Made by a program: the position numbers and the translations under genes
Notes under the pieces: generated by a model
Told to the model about the DNA's origin: nothing
What the model saw: the letters and a program-made list of their open reading frames with translations, nothing else
Database searches by the model: none
Shown here: positions 7,326 to 15,435 of the stretch, in pieces
Layout: the number at the start of each line of letters is the position of its first letter
Numbering within the stretch: position 1 is the first letter of the stretch
NCBI GenBank assembly: GCA_958443615.1
Contig: CAUCLI010000025.1
Location: 1-17,822, forward strand
Length of the DNA: 17,822 nt
Direction: 5' to 3'
Source of the DNA: an uncultured Collinsella sp.
GTDB lineage: Bacteria; Actinomycetota; Coriobacteriia; Coriobacteriales; Coriobacteriaceae

Positions 7326-8798
7326 TTAGAGGGCCTCCTCGTATGCGGGAAGATCGGTCGGGGTCTTGAGCTCGCCATCGACGATCCACGAGCCGGTGTC
7401 CTCCAAGGGAATCTCGGACGGGTCCCGGCCGAGTTCGCGGGCGAGGATCTCGAGCACGCGGCTCTGGCAGAAGCCGCCCTGGCAGCGGCCCATGCCTGCG
7501 CGGCACCGGCGTTTCACGCCCTCGACGGAGACGGCACCGGGATTACGGCGGATCGCGGCGACGATCTCCGCCTCGGGCACGGTCTCGCATCGGCAGACGA
7601 TGCGGCCCCAGGCGGGGTCGGAGGCGATGAGCTCGGCCTTGCGCTCCAAGTTCGCGAGGTCGAAGTCAACGGGCGCGCGACGGACGGGGTCCCAGTCGCC
7701 GCGCTCGACCAGATCGACCCCCGCTTCGCGCAGGAGCTGCTCCATGCGCTCCGCCACGGCCGGGGCGCTCGCGACGCCGGGTGACTGGATGCCGGCGGCT
7801 TGGAACAGGCCTTCTGCGAGCTCGGAGCGCGCGATGAGGAAGTCGTTCGTCCCCTCGATGACGGCGCGGCCGCCCGCGAACGTGCGCACGACCCGGCGTG
7901 TGTCGAGGTTCGGCACGAGCTTGCGGGCGCCGGAGAGCAGCGCCTCGACATCCGCCGCATAGGTATCGGCGTCGCCCGGGTCGCGTATCTCGGCGGTGGC
8001 GGTGATCACGGTGTTGTTATGGACCGTGCCCGTGACGATGACGCCCTTGGAAACGGGGGTGGGGACGGGGTAGAGGGGCATGATGCCGCGCGGCTCCTTG
8101 TCGAGAACGGCGATGTTGCCCTGGCGCCATACCATGCGGAGCTCCTCGCCGCCCGCCATGCGCGAGATCTCGCCCGCCCCATTGCCCGCGGCGTTGATCA
8201 GGATCTGGCAGGAGACGTCGCCCTTGGGGGTCGAGAGGATGAAGCCCCCGCCCTCGGGGCGCTCGATCTTCTCGACGGGTGCGCCGCGCATGAAGGAGAC
8301 GCCGTTGGCGACGGCGTTCTCCGCGGCGGCGATGGCGACCTCGAAGGGGTCGACGTAGCCGGTCGAGGGGCACCACAGCGCGCAAGTCGCCTCGGGATTC
8401 GCGCGGGGTTCGAGCTCGCCGATCCGCTCCGCCCCGACGATCTCGAGTTGCGGTACACCGTTGGCCATGCCGTTCTCGCGCAGACGCTCGAGTGTGGCGA
8501 GGTCATCGTCTCCGAACCCGAGCACGAGCGACCCCGTGCGGCGGAACAGGAACCCGAGTTCCTCGGACCATTTGCCGTAGAGCTCGCAGCCGCGGGCGTT
8601 CACCTGGGCCTTGACCGTCCCGGGGGAGGGGTCGTACCCGGCGTGGACCAGGCCGCCGTTCGCCTTCGACGCCCCGAGCGCGATGTCGTCGGTCGCCTCG
8701 ATGAGGCAGATCGACTTGTCGAAGCGCGAGAGCTGCCGCGCGATGGCGCAGCCCGTGATGCCCGCGCCCACGATGGCGATGTCGTACCTTGCTTGCAT
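7326..8798 (-). CDS. GlpA-like FAD-dependent dehydrogenase with C-terminal BFD-like [2Fe-2S] domain
   Basis: A 490-residue DAO-superfamily flavoprotein, probably an anaerobic glycerol-3-phosphate dehydrogenase. The N-terminus has the FAD motif DIAIVGAGITGCAIAR followed by GASKANGGLVHAGYDP. Near the C-terminus, CRCETV and CRAGMGRCQGGFC form the four-cysteine BFD-like [2Fe-2S] site found in the GlpA class. The start was set at the ATG at 8798, which has GGGAG 7 nt upstream and places the FAD fold at residue 6. A longer version from 8864 would add 22 low-complexity residues without a better ribosome site. It is the first gene of a three-gene operon with the GlpB-like and DUF1667 genes. The L-2-hydroxyglutarate oxidase LhgO belongs to the same superfamily, so the substrate is not certain; no glpK or glpF lies in the window. 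Confidence 0.87.
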   Translation of the reverse strand: MQARYDIAIVGAGITGCAIARQLSRFDKSICLIEATDDIALGASKANGGLVHAGYDPSPGTVKAQVNARGCELYGKWSEELGFLFRRTGSLVLGFGDDDLATLERLRENGMANGVPQLEIVGAERIGELEPRANPEATCALWCPSTGYVDPFEVAIAAAENAVANGVSFMRGAPVEKIERPEGGGFILSTPKGDVSCQILINAAGNGAGEISRMAGGEELRMVWRQGNIAVLDKEPRGIMPLYPVPTPVSKGVIVTGTVHNNTVITATAEIRDPGDADTYAADVEALLSGARKLVPNLDTRRVVRTFAGGRAVIEGTNDFLIARSELAEGLFQAAGIQSPGVASAPAVAERMEQLLREAGVDLVERGDWDPVRRAPVDFDLANLERKAELIASDPAWGRIVCRCETVPEAEIVAAIRRNPGAVSVEGVKRRCRAGMGRCQGGFCQSRVLEILARELGRDPSEIPLEDTGSWIVDGELKTPTDLPAYEEAL

Positions 8799-9100
8799 GG
8801 TGCCGCTCCCGTCTGAGCATATGGTCGGGCATCTGCCGCCCGGCGGTCGAGGTGCTGTAGACAAAGTGTCAATTAGCTATGCTACGCCTGTCGCTTATCT
8901 GTTCCACATCGAATCGGGCGAGCGGCCGGCTCGTCCCGCAAACGGCCGATCGCCCGCGGGTCCGCCTTCGCCCGCGGAGCCGCCCTGTGTCGTTCACGTG
9001 CTCGCCATGCGCCGTTTTCCGATGGGGCGGTGGGTGGTATACAATATCGGGCGATTATGAACAGCTTTGCATGACTGCAAGCGGCTGAAAGGTATCAAGC
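8799..9100. other. Divergent intergenic region between the GlpA-like operon and the zinc-ribbon gene
   Basis: About 300 nt separate divergent starts at 8798 (-) and 9101 (+). An AT-rich island at 8858-8910 breaks the GC-rich background and probably holds the operon promoter. It contains the inverted repeat GACA-AAG-TGTC (8860-8870) and the palindrome TAGCTA (8874-8879). A minus-strand TTGACA (8868-8873) lacks a matching -10. The right end holds a -10-like TACAAT for the plus-strand gene. I see no credible ORF or RNA gene in it. Confidence 0.5.
9017..9045 (+). promoter_or_regulatory. Candidate promoter of the zinc-ribbon gene
   Basis: TACAAT at 9040-9045 is a good -10. The best -35 at a 17-nt spacing is TTCCGA (9017-9022), which is weak. 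Transcription would start near 9052, giving a leader of about 50 nt with a small GCTTTGCA/TGCAAGC hairpin. Confidence 0.4.
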
Positions 9101-9532
9101 ATGTCCAAGTACATCGAGGAGCTCATGTCGCCCCAGCTGATGTTCGCCGTGTACGGCTTCATCGCATTCGTGGTCGCCCTCTACCTGTTGTCCGTCGTCT
9201 ACGTGTTCATCGACGCCAAGCGTCGCGGCGTCCAGGCGTTTTGGGCATGGGGTCTTCTCGCCCTCATTCCCTTCGTCGGGCTGATGGCCTATATCGTGAT
9301 GCGCCCGGCGATGCTCGCCGCCGATCGCGAGGAGCAGGAGCTCGACATGGCCCTGCGCGAGCGCCAGCTCGCCCAGTACGGCAGCTGCCCGAATTGCGGC
9401 ACCACCATCGAGAAGGACTTCATCGTGTGCCCGGTGTGCAACACGCAGGTCCGCAACGTCTGCCCCACCTGCAAGAAGCCCCTCGAGGCCCATTGGAAGG
9501 TCTGCCCCTTCTGCCGAACTCACATCCAATAG
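9101..9532 (+). CDS. Membrane-anchored double zinc-ribbon protein
   Basis: A 143-residue protein of unknown function. The N-terminal ~70 residues contain two hydrophobic helices (around 12-36 and 46-66) joined by a short basic loop DAKRRGVQ. A charged helix of about 25 residues (LAADREEQELDMALRERQ) leads to the C-terminus, where four CPxC knuckles (CPNC, CPVC, CPTC, CPFC) make two tandem zinc ribbons. The ribbons probably face the cytoplasm, since the loop between the helices would then carry its positive charges outside or the topology would be reversed; sequence alone does not settle it. The start is supported by GAAAGG about 8 nt upstream. It is flanked by hairpins and is probably monocistronic. 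Such proteins are common in actinobacteria and could act in protein or nucleic-acid contacts at the membrane. Confidence 0.85.
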   Translation: MSKYIEELMSPQLMFAVYGFIAFVVALYLLSVVYVFIDAKRRGVQAFWAWGLLALIPFVGLMAYIVMRPAMLAADREEQELDMALRERQLAQYGSCPNCGTTIEKDFIVCPVCNTQVRNVCPTCKKPLEAHWKVCPFCRTHIQ

Positions 9533-9543
9533 GCGCGTGAGCG

Positions 9544-9562
9544 CCCCGCGTGACGCGCGGGG
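9544..9562 (+). terminator. Short GC hairpin after the zinc-ribbon gene
   Basis: A 7-bp perfect stem CCCCGCG/CGCGGGG with a 5-nt loop starts 12 nt after the stop codon. It is followed by TCCGATTT, a poor T-run. It probably acts with the larger hairpin 20 nt further on. Confidence 0.45.
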
Positions 9563-9582
9563 TCCGATTTGGCGCGCCGCAT

Positions 9583-9616
9583 CGCACCCGTCATTCGCTC
9601 GAGGATGGCGGGTGCG
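9583..9616 (+). terminator. Second, longer hairpin between the zinc-ribbon gene and thrS
   Basis: A fully paired 14-bp stem (9583-9596 with 9603-9616, two G-U pairs) with a 6-nt loop is followed by CTCGTTTGGG. It ends 82 nt before thrS, so it more likely terminates the upstream gene. A thrS leader role cannot be excluded. Confidence 0.55.
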
Positions 9617-9661
9617 CTCGTTTGGGCCCTATCGCCCCGTAAAACCGTTACACTTAACAAG

Positions 9662-9673
9662 TTACCGCGGTAA
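9662..9673. promoter_or_regulatory. Perfect 12-nt palindrome TTACCGCGGTAA before thrS
   Basis: The palindrome ends 24 nt before the thrS ATG, between a T/A-rich stretch and the ribosome site. It could be an operator or a small leader hairpin. Its centre recalls the ACCGCG of T-box leaders, but the rest of a T-box is absent. Confidence 0.35.
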
Positions 9674-9697
9674 TGCACCTCAAAGGAAGGTTTAGAT

Positions 9698-11458
<1,761 letters not shown>

Positions 11459-11482
11459 GCGATCGGGTCGCAAACCGCGTCG

Positions 11483-11521
11483 AACGGGCGCCGGACGGGC
11501 TGCGCACGTCCGGCGCCCGTT
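11483..11521 (+). terminator. Strong intrinsic terminator of thrS
   Basis: A perfect 15-bp stem (11483-11497 with 11507-11521) and a 9-nt loop start 24 nt after the stop; the stem end runs into TTT before CCGC. It separates thrS from the following PLP-fold gene. Confidence 0.85.
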
Positions 11522-11540
11522 TCCGCATGGGGCTTTGAGG

Positions 11541-11546
11541 TATACT
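11541..11546 (+). promoter_or_regulatory. -10-like element TATACT before the PLP-fold gene
   Basis: A near-consensus -10 lies 42 nt before the GTG at 11589. The -35 position falls in the 3' arm of the thrS terminator and shows no good match. Confidence 0.4.
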
Positions 11547-11564
11547 GAATTCTCACTTGGCGTT

Positions 11565-11576
11565 CTTTCGCGAAAG
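11565..11576. promoter_or_regulatory. Palindrome CTTTCGCGAAAG overlapping a ribosome-binding site
   Basis: A perfect 12-nt palindrome whose right half (CGAAAG) shares bases with the AAAGGCGG ribosome site (11573-11580) of the PLP-fold gene. It could be an operator or a small translation-control stem. Confidence 0.3.
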
Positions 11577-11588
11577 GCGGTTTTGGCG

Positions 11589-12398
11589 GTGACGACCCAG
11601 CTAGAGCTCGAGGCTCGATATGCACGGCTGGCCTTTGCCGAACACGCCGTCTTCGTGTATGCCGACCATGTGACAGACATCTGCTCGTCCCGCCGCGTCA
11701 TGAGTCCCCATGGCGCGGCGATTGACATGATCGGCGACAAAGGCCTGCGCGTCCCGGACGCGAAGTCGGTCGCGGATGAGGTCCATCGCGCGGGGGGCTT
11801 GTTGTTCGCCGACATCACGGTCCCGTCCCACTTTGGTTGCCGCGCGCTCGACCTTGGAGCCGATGTGCAGCTCGAGGCGCTCGATCGCATCGCCGCGGGG
11901 CGCTTGGGTCGCAAAGTCGTCGCGGTATCCTCGCGCCGGGAGATTTCCATCGCCGGTGACCTTATCGATCCGGATGACCTGACGGCGATCGCGGAAGGTC
12001 TCGACACCTCCGCCATGCGCATGCAGCGCCATTTCGACCATGCCCGTGCGCTGGCGGAATACCTTTCCTGCTGCGAGTGCCTCGCCTCGGTCTCCTATCC
12101 CGGCTTGTCCTCGCACCCCGATCACGATATGGCGACTCGGGTCCTCATGCACGGGTTCGGCCCCGCCGTCGATTTCGAGCTCCCCTCGGTTCGAGGGATC
12201 ACCGCGGATGAGTTCATCGCGCGTTGCGCGCTCAATGGCCGGGCATTCCCAGCGGGGGGATCTCGCACGCGTCTCCATGCCCGCGACGGTGCGCGCGGGA
12301 GCGCGATTCGCGTCTTCGCCGGCCTCGACAACCCCCTCATGATCGCCGATGACCTCGATCAGGCGATGCGCTGGTTTTGCAATCCGCCTGAGCCGTAG
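11589..12398 (+). CDS. Shortened, probably non-catalytic Cys/Met-metabolism PLP-fold protein
   Basis: A 269-residue protein resembling the C-terminal two-thirds of cystathionine gamma-synthase/lyase enzymes, which are usually about 380-400 residues. Matching segments are AGGLLFADITVPSHF (for the VVDNTF strand with the PLP-ring Asp), LDLGADVQLEALDRI (for LALGADxxxHSxTKY), GFGPAVDFEL, and IRVFAGLDNPLMIADDLDQAM. By gapless reading the lysine that forms the PLP Schiff base becomes Arg in LDRI, and the N-terminal part with the phosphate-binding and tyrosine contacts is missing. I chose GTG 11589, preceded by AAAGGCGG about 8 nt away. An upstream extension would run back through the terminator into thrS. 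Its role is unknown; it may be a degenerate paralogue or a binding protein. No terminator is evident after it. Confidence 0.72.
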   Translation: MTTQLELEARYARLAFAEHAVFVYADHVTDICSSRRVMSPHGAAIDMIGDKGLRVPDAKSVADEVHRAGGLLFADITVPSHFGCRALDLGADVQLEALDRIAAGRLGRKVVAVSSRREISIAGDLIDPDDLTAIAEGLDTSAMRMQRHFDHARALAEYLSCCECLASVSYPGLSSHPDHDMATRVLMHGFGPAVDFELPSVRGITADEFIARCALNGRAFPAGGSRTRLHARDGARGSAIRVFAGLDNPLMIADDLDQAMRWFCNPPEP

Positions 12399-12516
12399 GG
12401 TCGTTGGATGAGATGGGGCAAAGGACGCGCTCAACCAGGCGTGCGCGGCATTCGATCAGGCAAACGTGACATGCGACCGACTGAATGCGGGCCGTAGCCA
12501 GATCCCGCGCATGTTT

Positions 12517-12548
12517 GCCATTTGACCATTTTGCCATCTGACCATTTG
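12517..12548 (+). repeat. Tandem 16-nt direct repeat, two copies
   Basis: GCCATTTGACCATTTT (12517-12532) is followed directly by GCCATCTGACCATTTG (12533-12548), with two mismatches. It lies in the AT-rich gap before mntP, next to a large inverted repeat. Confidence 0.7.
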
Positions 12549-12552
12549 ATCC

Positions 12553-12618
12553 AATTGGTAGCACAAGTCGATAAAACTTCTCAGATTCGCGAAGTTTTTT
12601 ACAGTTGTGCTACCAATT
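12553..12618. repeat. 66-nt nested inverted repeat upstream of mntP
   Basis: Outer arms AATTGGTAGCACAA (12553-12566) and TTGTGCTACCAATT (12605-12618) are perfect 14-bp complements. Inside them AAAACTTC (12573-12580) pairs with GAAGTTTT (12591-12598) around a 10-nt loop. The whole can fold as one long interrupted hairpin, ending 42 nt before the mntP ATG. It could be a leader regulatory structure, paired operator half-sites, or a small mobile repeat. It does not resemble the yybP-ykoY manganese riboswitch. Confidence 0.75.
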
Positions 12619-12660
12619 TCCGCTTCCCAAACGTCCGCCGACGCACTACGGAGATTATTC

Positions 12661-13236
12661 ATGACGGCCATCACCCCAGCGCCCCTTATCGAGGCGACGG
12701 TCCTCGGCATCGCCCTTGCCATGGACGCCATGGCAGTTACGTTGTCCAACAGCCTGTGCGAGCCAGACATGCCACTGTCGAGGAAGCTCGGCATGCCCAT
12801 CGCGTTCGCCGTGTTCCAGATGGGCATGCCCATCCTCGGCTACCTCGGCGGCACCCTCATCGCCGAGTATATCGAGAGGTACGCCGGGGTCGTTTCCCTC
12901 GTCATCCTCGCTTTCGTCGGCGGCAAGATGATCATGGAGGCAGTTCGCGAGCTCCGTGAACCCGAGGCGTGTCCCGCCGCTCGCCTGACCTGGGCGATGA
13001 TCGGGATGGAGGCGGTCGCGACCGCGATCGACGTGTTCGTCGTGGGTGTGAGCTTCGCCGCCGAGGGCAAGGACGTCGTCTTGTATTGCGGCATGATCGG
13101 GGTGACGACGCTGCTGTGCTGCCTGCTCGTGCTGGCGGTGGGCCGCAGGCTGGGGGAGCGGTTCGGACCCCGCGCCGAGATCGCCGGTGGCGTCGTTCTC
13201 ATCGGCATCGGGCTCAATGCGTTTCTCGGCCTGTAG
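12661..13236 (+). CDS. mntP: Manganese efflux pump MntP
   Basis: Inner-membrane Mn(II) exporter, 191 residues, close to the usual ~188. Six hydrophobic helices are arranged as two related halves. The first carries ALAMDAMAVTLSN (Asp22) and the second ATAIDVFVVGVSFA, each with the membrane-embedded Asp that the family needs for transport. FVGGKMIMEA in the third helix and the GLNAFLGL end are also typical. I chose ATG 12661, with CGGAG 7 nt upstream. An in-frame TTG at 12607 would begin inside the upstream inverted repeat and adds residues unlike the family. The nested inverted repeat just upstream suggests regulation in the leader, possibly by manganese. It is convergent with the ModE-type gene. 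Confidence 0.92.
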   Translation: MTAITPAPLIEATVLGIALAMDAMAVTLSNSLCEPDMPLSRKLGMPIAFAVFQMGMPILGYLGGTLIAEYIERYAGVVSLVILAFVGGKMIMEAVRELREPEACPAARLTWAMIGMEAVATAIDVFVVGVSFAAEGKDVVLYCGMIGVTTLLCCLLVLAVGRRLGERFGPRAEIAGGVVLIGIGLNAFLGL

Positions 13237-13297
13237 GTCATCAGGTCATCGCGTCTCTGATGCGCGAAGGGCCGTTTATATTTCGTGTGAGGCATTT

Positions 13298-13311
13298 GCC
13301 GCCTCGGCGGC
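13298..13311. terminator. Hairpin between convergent mntP and the ModE-type gene
   Basis: GCCGC-CTCG-GCGGC (arms 13298-13302 and 13307-13311) is a tight tetraloop hairpin in the 95-nt convergent gap. No T-run follows on either strand, so the call as a terminator is weak. Confidence 0.3.
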
Positions 13312-13331
13312 CTCGCGCCGACAACGCCGGC

Positions 13332-13667
13332 TTACCGCGAGAAGAGCTCCGGCAGACGCCTTTCGACGAGCGCGTCGATCTCCGCCTGAAGCTCGCGGTA
13401 GGCTCCGAGTGCGCCTTCACCTTCGGGCGTCAGGCGCGACCCGCGGGCGCCATCGCGCGAGAGCAGCTCGCAGCCCAAGTGGTCCTCCGCTTCGCGCACG
13501 ATTCGCCATGCCTTTGAATAGGCCATGCCCATGCGTTTCGCCGCCCGGTTGAGCGAGCCTTCGGCGGCGACTCCCTCGAGCAGGGAGGCGCAGCCGCCGC
13601 CGAAGGCGCCGGGTAGGTCCCGTGCGTCATCGGAGATGGTGAGGCGGGCGTGTGCGGTCAGGGGCAT
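13332..13667 (-). CDS. ModE-type winged helix-turn-helix regulator, DNA-binding domain only
   Basis: A 111-residue protein matching the N-terminal domain of the molybdate regulator ModE and related LysR-type HTHs. The helix-turn-helix is GSLNRAAKRMGMAYSKAWRI, followed by HLGCELLSRDGARGSRLTPEG (wing). The C-terminal TOBE/molbindin domains of E. coli ModE are absent, so either another protein senses the ligand or the regulator is ligand-independent. The ATG at 13667 has GGAG 5 nt upstream. It is divergent from guaB (226-nt gap) and convergent with mntP. No molybdate-transport genes are in the window, so its target is unknown. Single-domain ModE-like proteins are common in anaerobes. Confidence 0.85.
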   Translation of the reverse strand: MPLTAHARLTISDDARDLPGAFGGGCASLLEGVAAEGSLNRAAKRMGMAYSKAWRIVREAEDHLGCELLSRDGARGSRLTPEGEGALGAYRELQAEIDALVERRLPELFSR

Positions 13668-13784
13668 GGGAACTCCAAGCGTGAAATGCCGATGGCTCAG
13701 GAGGCGCGTGATCCCCCCGAAGCGATGGCGTTCTCAAATTGGGCTGAGAATGGGCAGACCCTTTGAAGTCTTGCAACGACAGTC

Positions 13785-13811
13785 ATTGTAACAGCGGGTC
13801 TGCGATACAAT
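13785..13811 (+). promoter_or_regulatory. Candidate guaB promoter with ATTGTA/TACAAT inverted repeat
   Basis: TACAAT (13806-13811) is a good -10, about 83 nt before the guaB ATG. ATTGTA (13785-13790) is its exact inverse 15 nt upstream, which may be an operator; no clear -35 at 17 nt is visible. The leader then holds a 7-bp hairpin (13843-13849 with 13857-13863). Confidence 0.4.
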
Positions 13812-13893
13812 ACCCACCACTTATATTGGGCGCCAAAGGCGCGGCGGCGCGAAGGTCGCCGCCTCGTCGGTAGCAGTGAGTCGAAGGAGCGAC

Positions 13894-15405
13894 ATGGCAA
13901 CGTTTTTCCCTGGTGAGTCCCATACCTTTTCCGAGTACCTGCTGGTGCCGGGTTACTCTTCCTCCGAGTGCATCCCCACGAACGTCTCCCTCAAGACCCC
14001 GCTGACCCGTTTCAAGCGCGGCGAGGAGCCCGAGATCACCTTGAATATCCCGATGGTCTCCGCCATCATGCAGTCCGTCTCCGGCGTCGACATGGGCGTC
14101 GCCCTGGCCACCGAGGGCGGTATCTCCTTCATCTACGGCTCCCAGACCCCCGAGTCCGAGGCGGCCATGGTCAAGGCCGTGAAGGACCACAAGGCGGGCT
14201 TCGTCGAGTCCGACTCCACCCTCACGCCCGATATGACCATGGAGCAGGTCATCGAGCTCAAGGAGCGCACCGGCCATTCCACCATGCCCGTCACCGACGA
14301 CGGCACGCCCCGCGGCAAGCTCCTCGGCATCGTCACCAGCCGCGATTACCGCCCCAGCCGCGACGACCACTCCAAGAAGGTCGCCGAGTTCATGACGCCC
14401 CGCGCCGAGCTCATCGTGGGCGACAGGGACATCACCTTGAAGGATGCCAACGACCTCATCTGGGACAAGAAGCTCAACGCCCTGCCCGTCGTGGATGACA
14501 ACGACCACCTGGTCGGCATCGTCTTCCGCAAGGACTACGACTCCCATAAGACCAACCCCAACGAGCTGCTCGACGCCAACAAGCGCTACATGGTCGGCGC
14601 GGGTATCAACACCCGCGACTACGCCGAGCGCGTGCCGCTGCTCGTCGAGGCCGGCGCCGACGTGCTGTGCATCGACTCCTCCGAGGGTTACTCCGAGTGG
14701 CAGAAGCGCACCATCGAGTGGATCCGCGCCAACTACGGCGACTCCGTCAAGGTCGGTGCGGGCAACGTCGTCGACGCCGACGGCTTCCGCTTCCTCGCCG
14801 ATTGCGGCGCCGACTTCATCAAGGTCGGCATCGGCGGCGGCTCCATCTGCATCACCCGCGAGACCAAGGGCATCGGCCGCGGTCAGGCCACCGCGCTGAT
14901 CGACGTCTGCCGCGCCCGCGACGAGTACTTCGAGGAGACCGGTGTCTACGTGCCCGTCTGCTCCGACGGCGGCATCGTCTATGACTACCACATGACCCTG
15001 GCGCTCGCCATGGGCGCCGACTTCCTCATGCTCGGCCGCTACTTCGCCCGCTTCGACGAGTCCCCGACCTCCCGCGTGAACGTCAACGGCCAGTACATGA
15101 AGGAGTACTGGGGCGAGGGTTCCGCGCGCGCCCGCAACTGGCAGCGCTACGACCTGGGCGGCGCCCAGAAGCTCTCCTTCGTCGAGGGCGTCGACTCCTA
15201 CGTGCCCTACGCCGGCTCCCTCAAGGACGGCGTGAACGGCACCCTGTACAAGGTCAAGTCCACCATGTGCAACTGCGGCGCGCTCTCCATCCCCGAGCTG
15301 CAGGACAAGGCCCGTCTCACGCTCGTGTCCGCCACCTCCATCGTCGAGGGAGGCGCCCACGACGTCGTGGTCAAGGACTCCCAGCAGACGGTGAGCTACA
15401 ACTAG
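13894..15405 (+). CDS. guaB: IMP dehydrogenase, Tritrichomonas-like type
   Basis: Oxidises IMP to XMP with NAD+, the first committed step of GMP synthesis. The 503-residue TIM-barrel protein has two CBS motifs inserted at about residues 100-220. The catalytic loop is GGGSICITRE with Cys319, and the hydrolysis flap is ARNWQRYD with Arg418-Tyr419. The C-terminal segment MCNCGALSIPELQ is unlike E. coli GuaB but matches my recollection of Tritrichomonas foetus IMPDH, also 503 residues, in which C319, R418 and Y419 carry the same numbers. Lys310 and Glu431, tied to mycophenolic-acid resistance in that enzyme, are also present. ATG 13894 follows AAGGAG by 5 nt; the in-frame GTG at 13876 lacks such a site. 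It is probably monocistronic, with a terminator after it. Confidence 0.96.
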   Translation: MATFFPGESHTFSEYLLVPGYSSSECIPTNVSLKTPLTRFKRGEEPEITLNIPMVSAIMQSVSGVDMGVALATEGGISFIYGSQTPESEAAMVKAVKDHKAGFVESDSTLTPDMTMEQVIELKERTGHSTMPVTDDGTPRGKLLGIVTSRDYRPSRDDHSKKVAEFMTPRAELIVGDRDITLKDANDLIWDKKLNALPVVDDNDHLVGIVFRKDYDSHKTNPNELLDANKRYMVGAGINTRDYAERVPLLVEAGADVLCIDSSEGYSEWQKRTIEWIRANYGDSVKVGAGNVVDADGFRFLADCGADFIKVGIGGGSICITRETKGIGRGQATALIDVCRARDEYFEETGVYVPVCSDGGIVYDYHMTLALAMGADFLMLGRYFARFDESPTSRVNVNGQYMKEYWGEGSARARNWQRYDLGGAQKLSFVEGVDSYVPYAGSLKDGVNGTLYKVKSTMCNCGALSIPELQDKARLTLVSATSIVEGGAHDVVVKDSQQTVSYN

Positions 15406-15435
15406 GCGTTGCAAATCGCCCCACAAGTCAAGGCT

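Noticed and set aside
8868..8873. Minus-strand TTGACA as the -35 of the GlpA-like operon
   Set aside because: At 16-18 nt spacing the sequence is GC-rich with no -10 match, so I did not call a promoter here.
9583..9697. T-box riboswitch before thrS
   Set aside because: The TTACCGCGGTAA core recalls the T-box ACCGCG, but there is no preceding GGGTGG, no specifier loop and too little leader.
12337..12564. 75-codon minus-strand ORF in the gap before mntP
   Set aside because: Its start lies in the repeat region and it runs into the 3' end of the PLP-fold gene. No ribosome site or recognisable motif was seen.
12553..12660. yybP-ykoY manganese riboswitch before mntP
   Set aside because: The conserved loops of that class are not visible; the leader is dominated by a simple nested inverted repeat.
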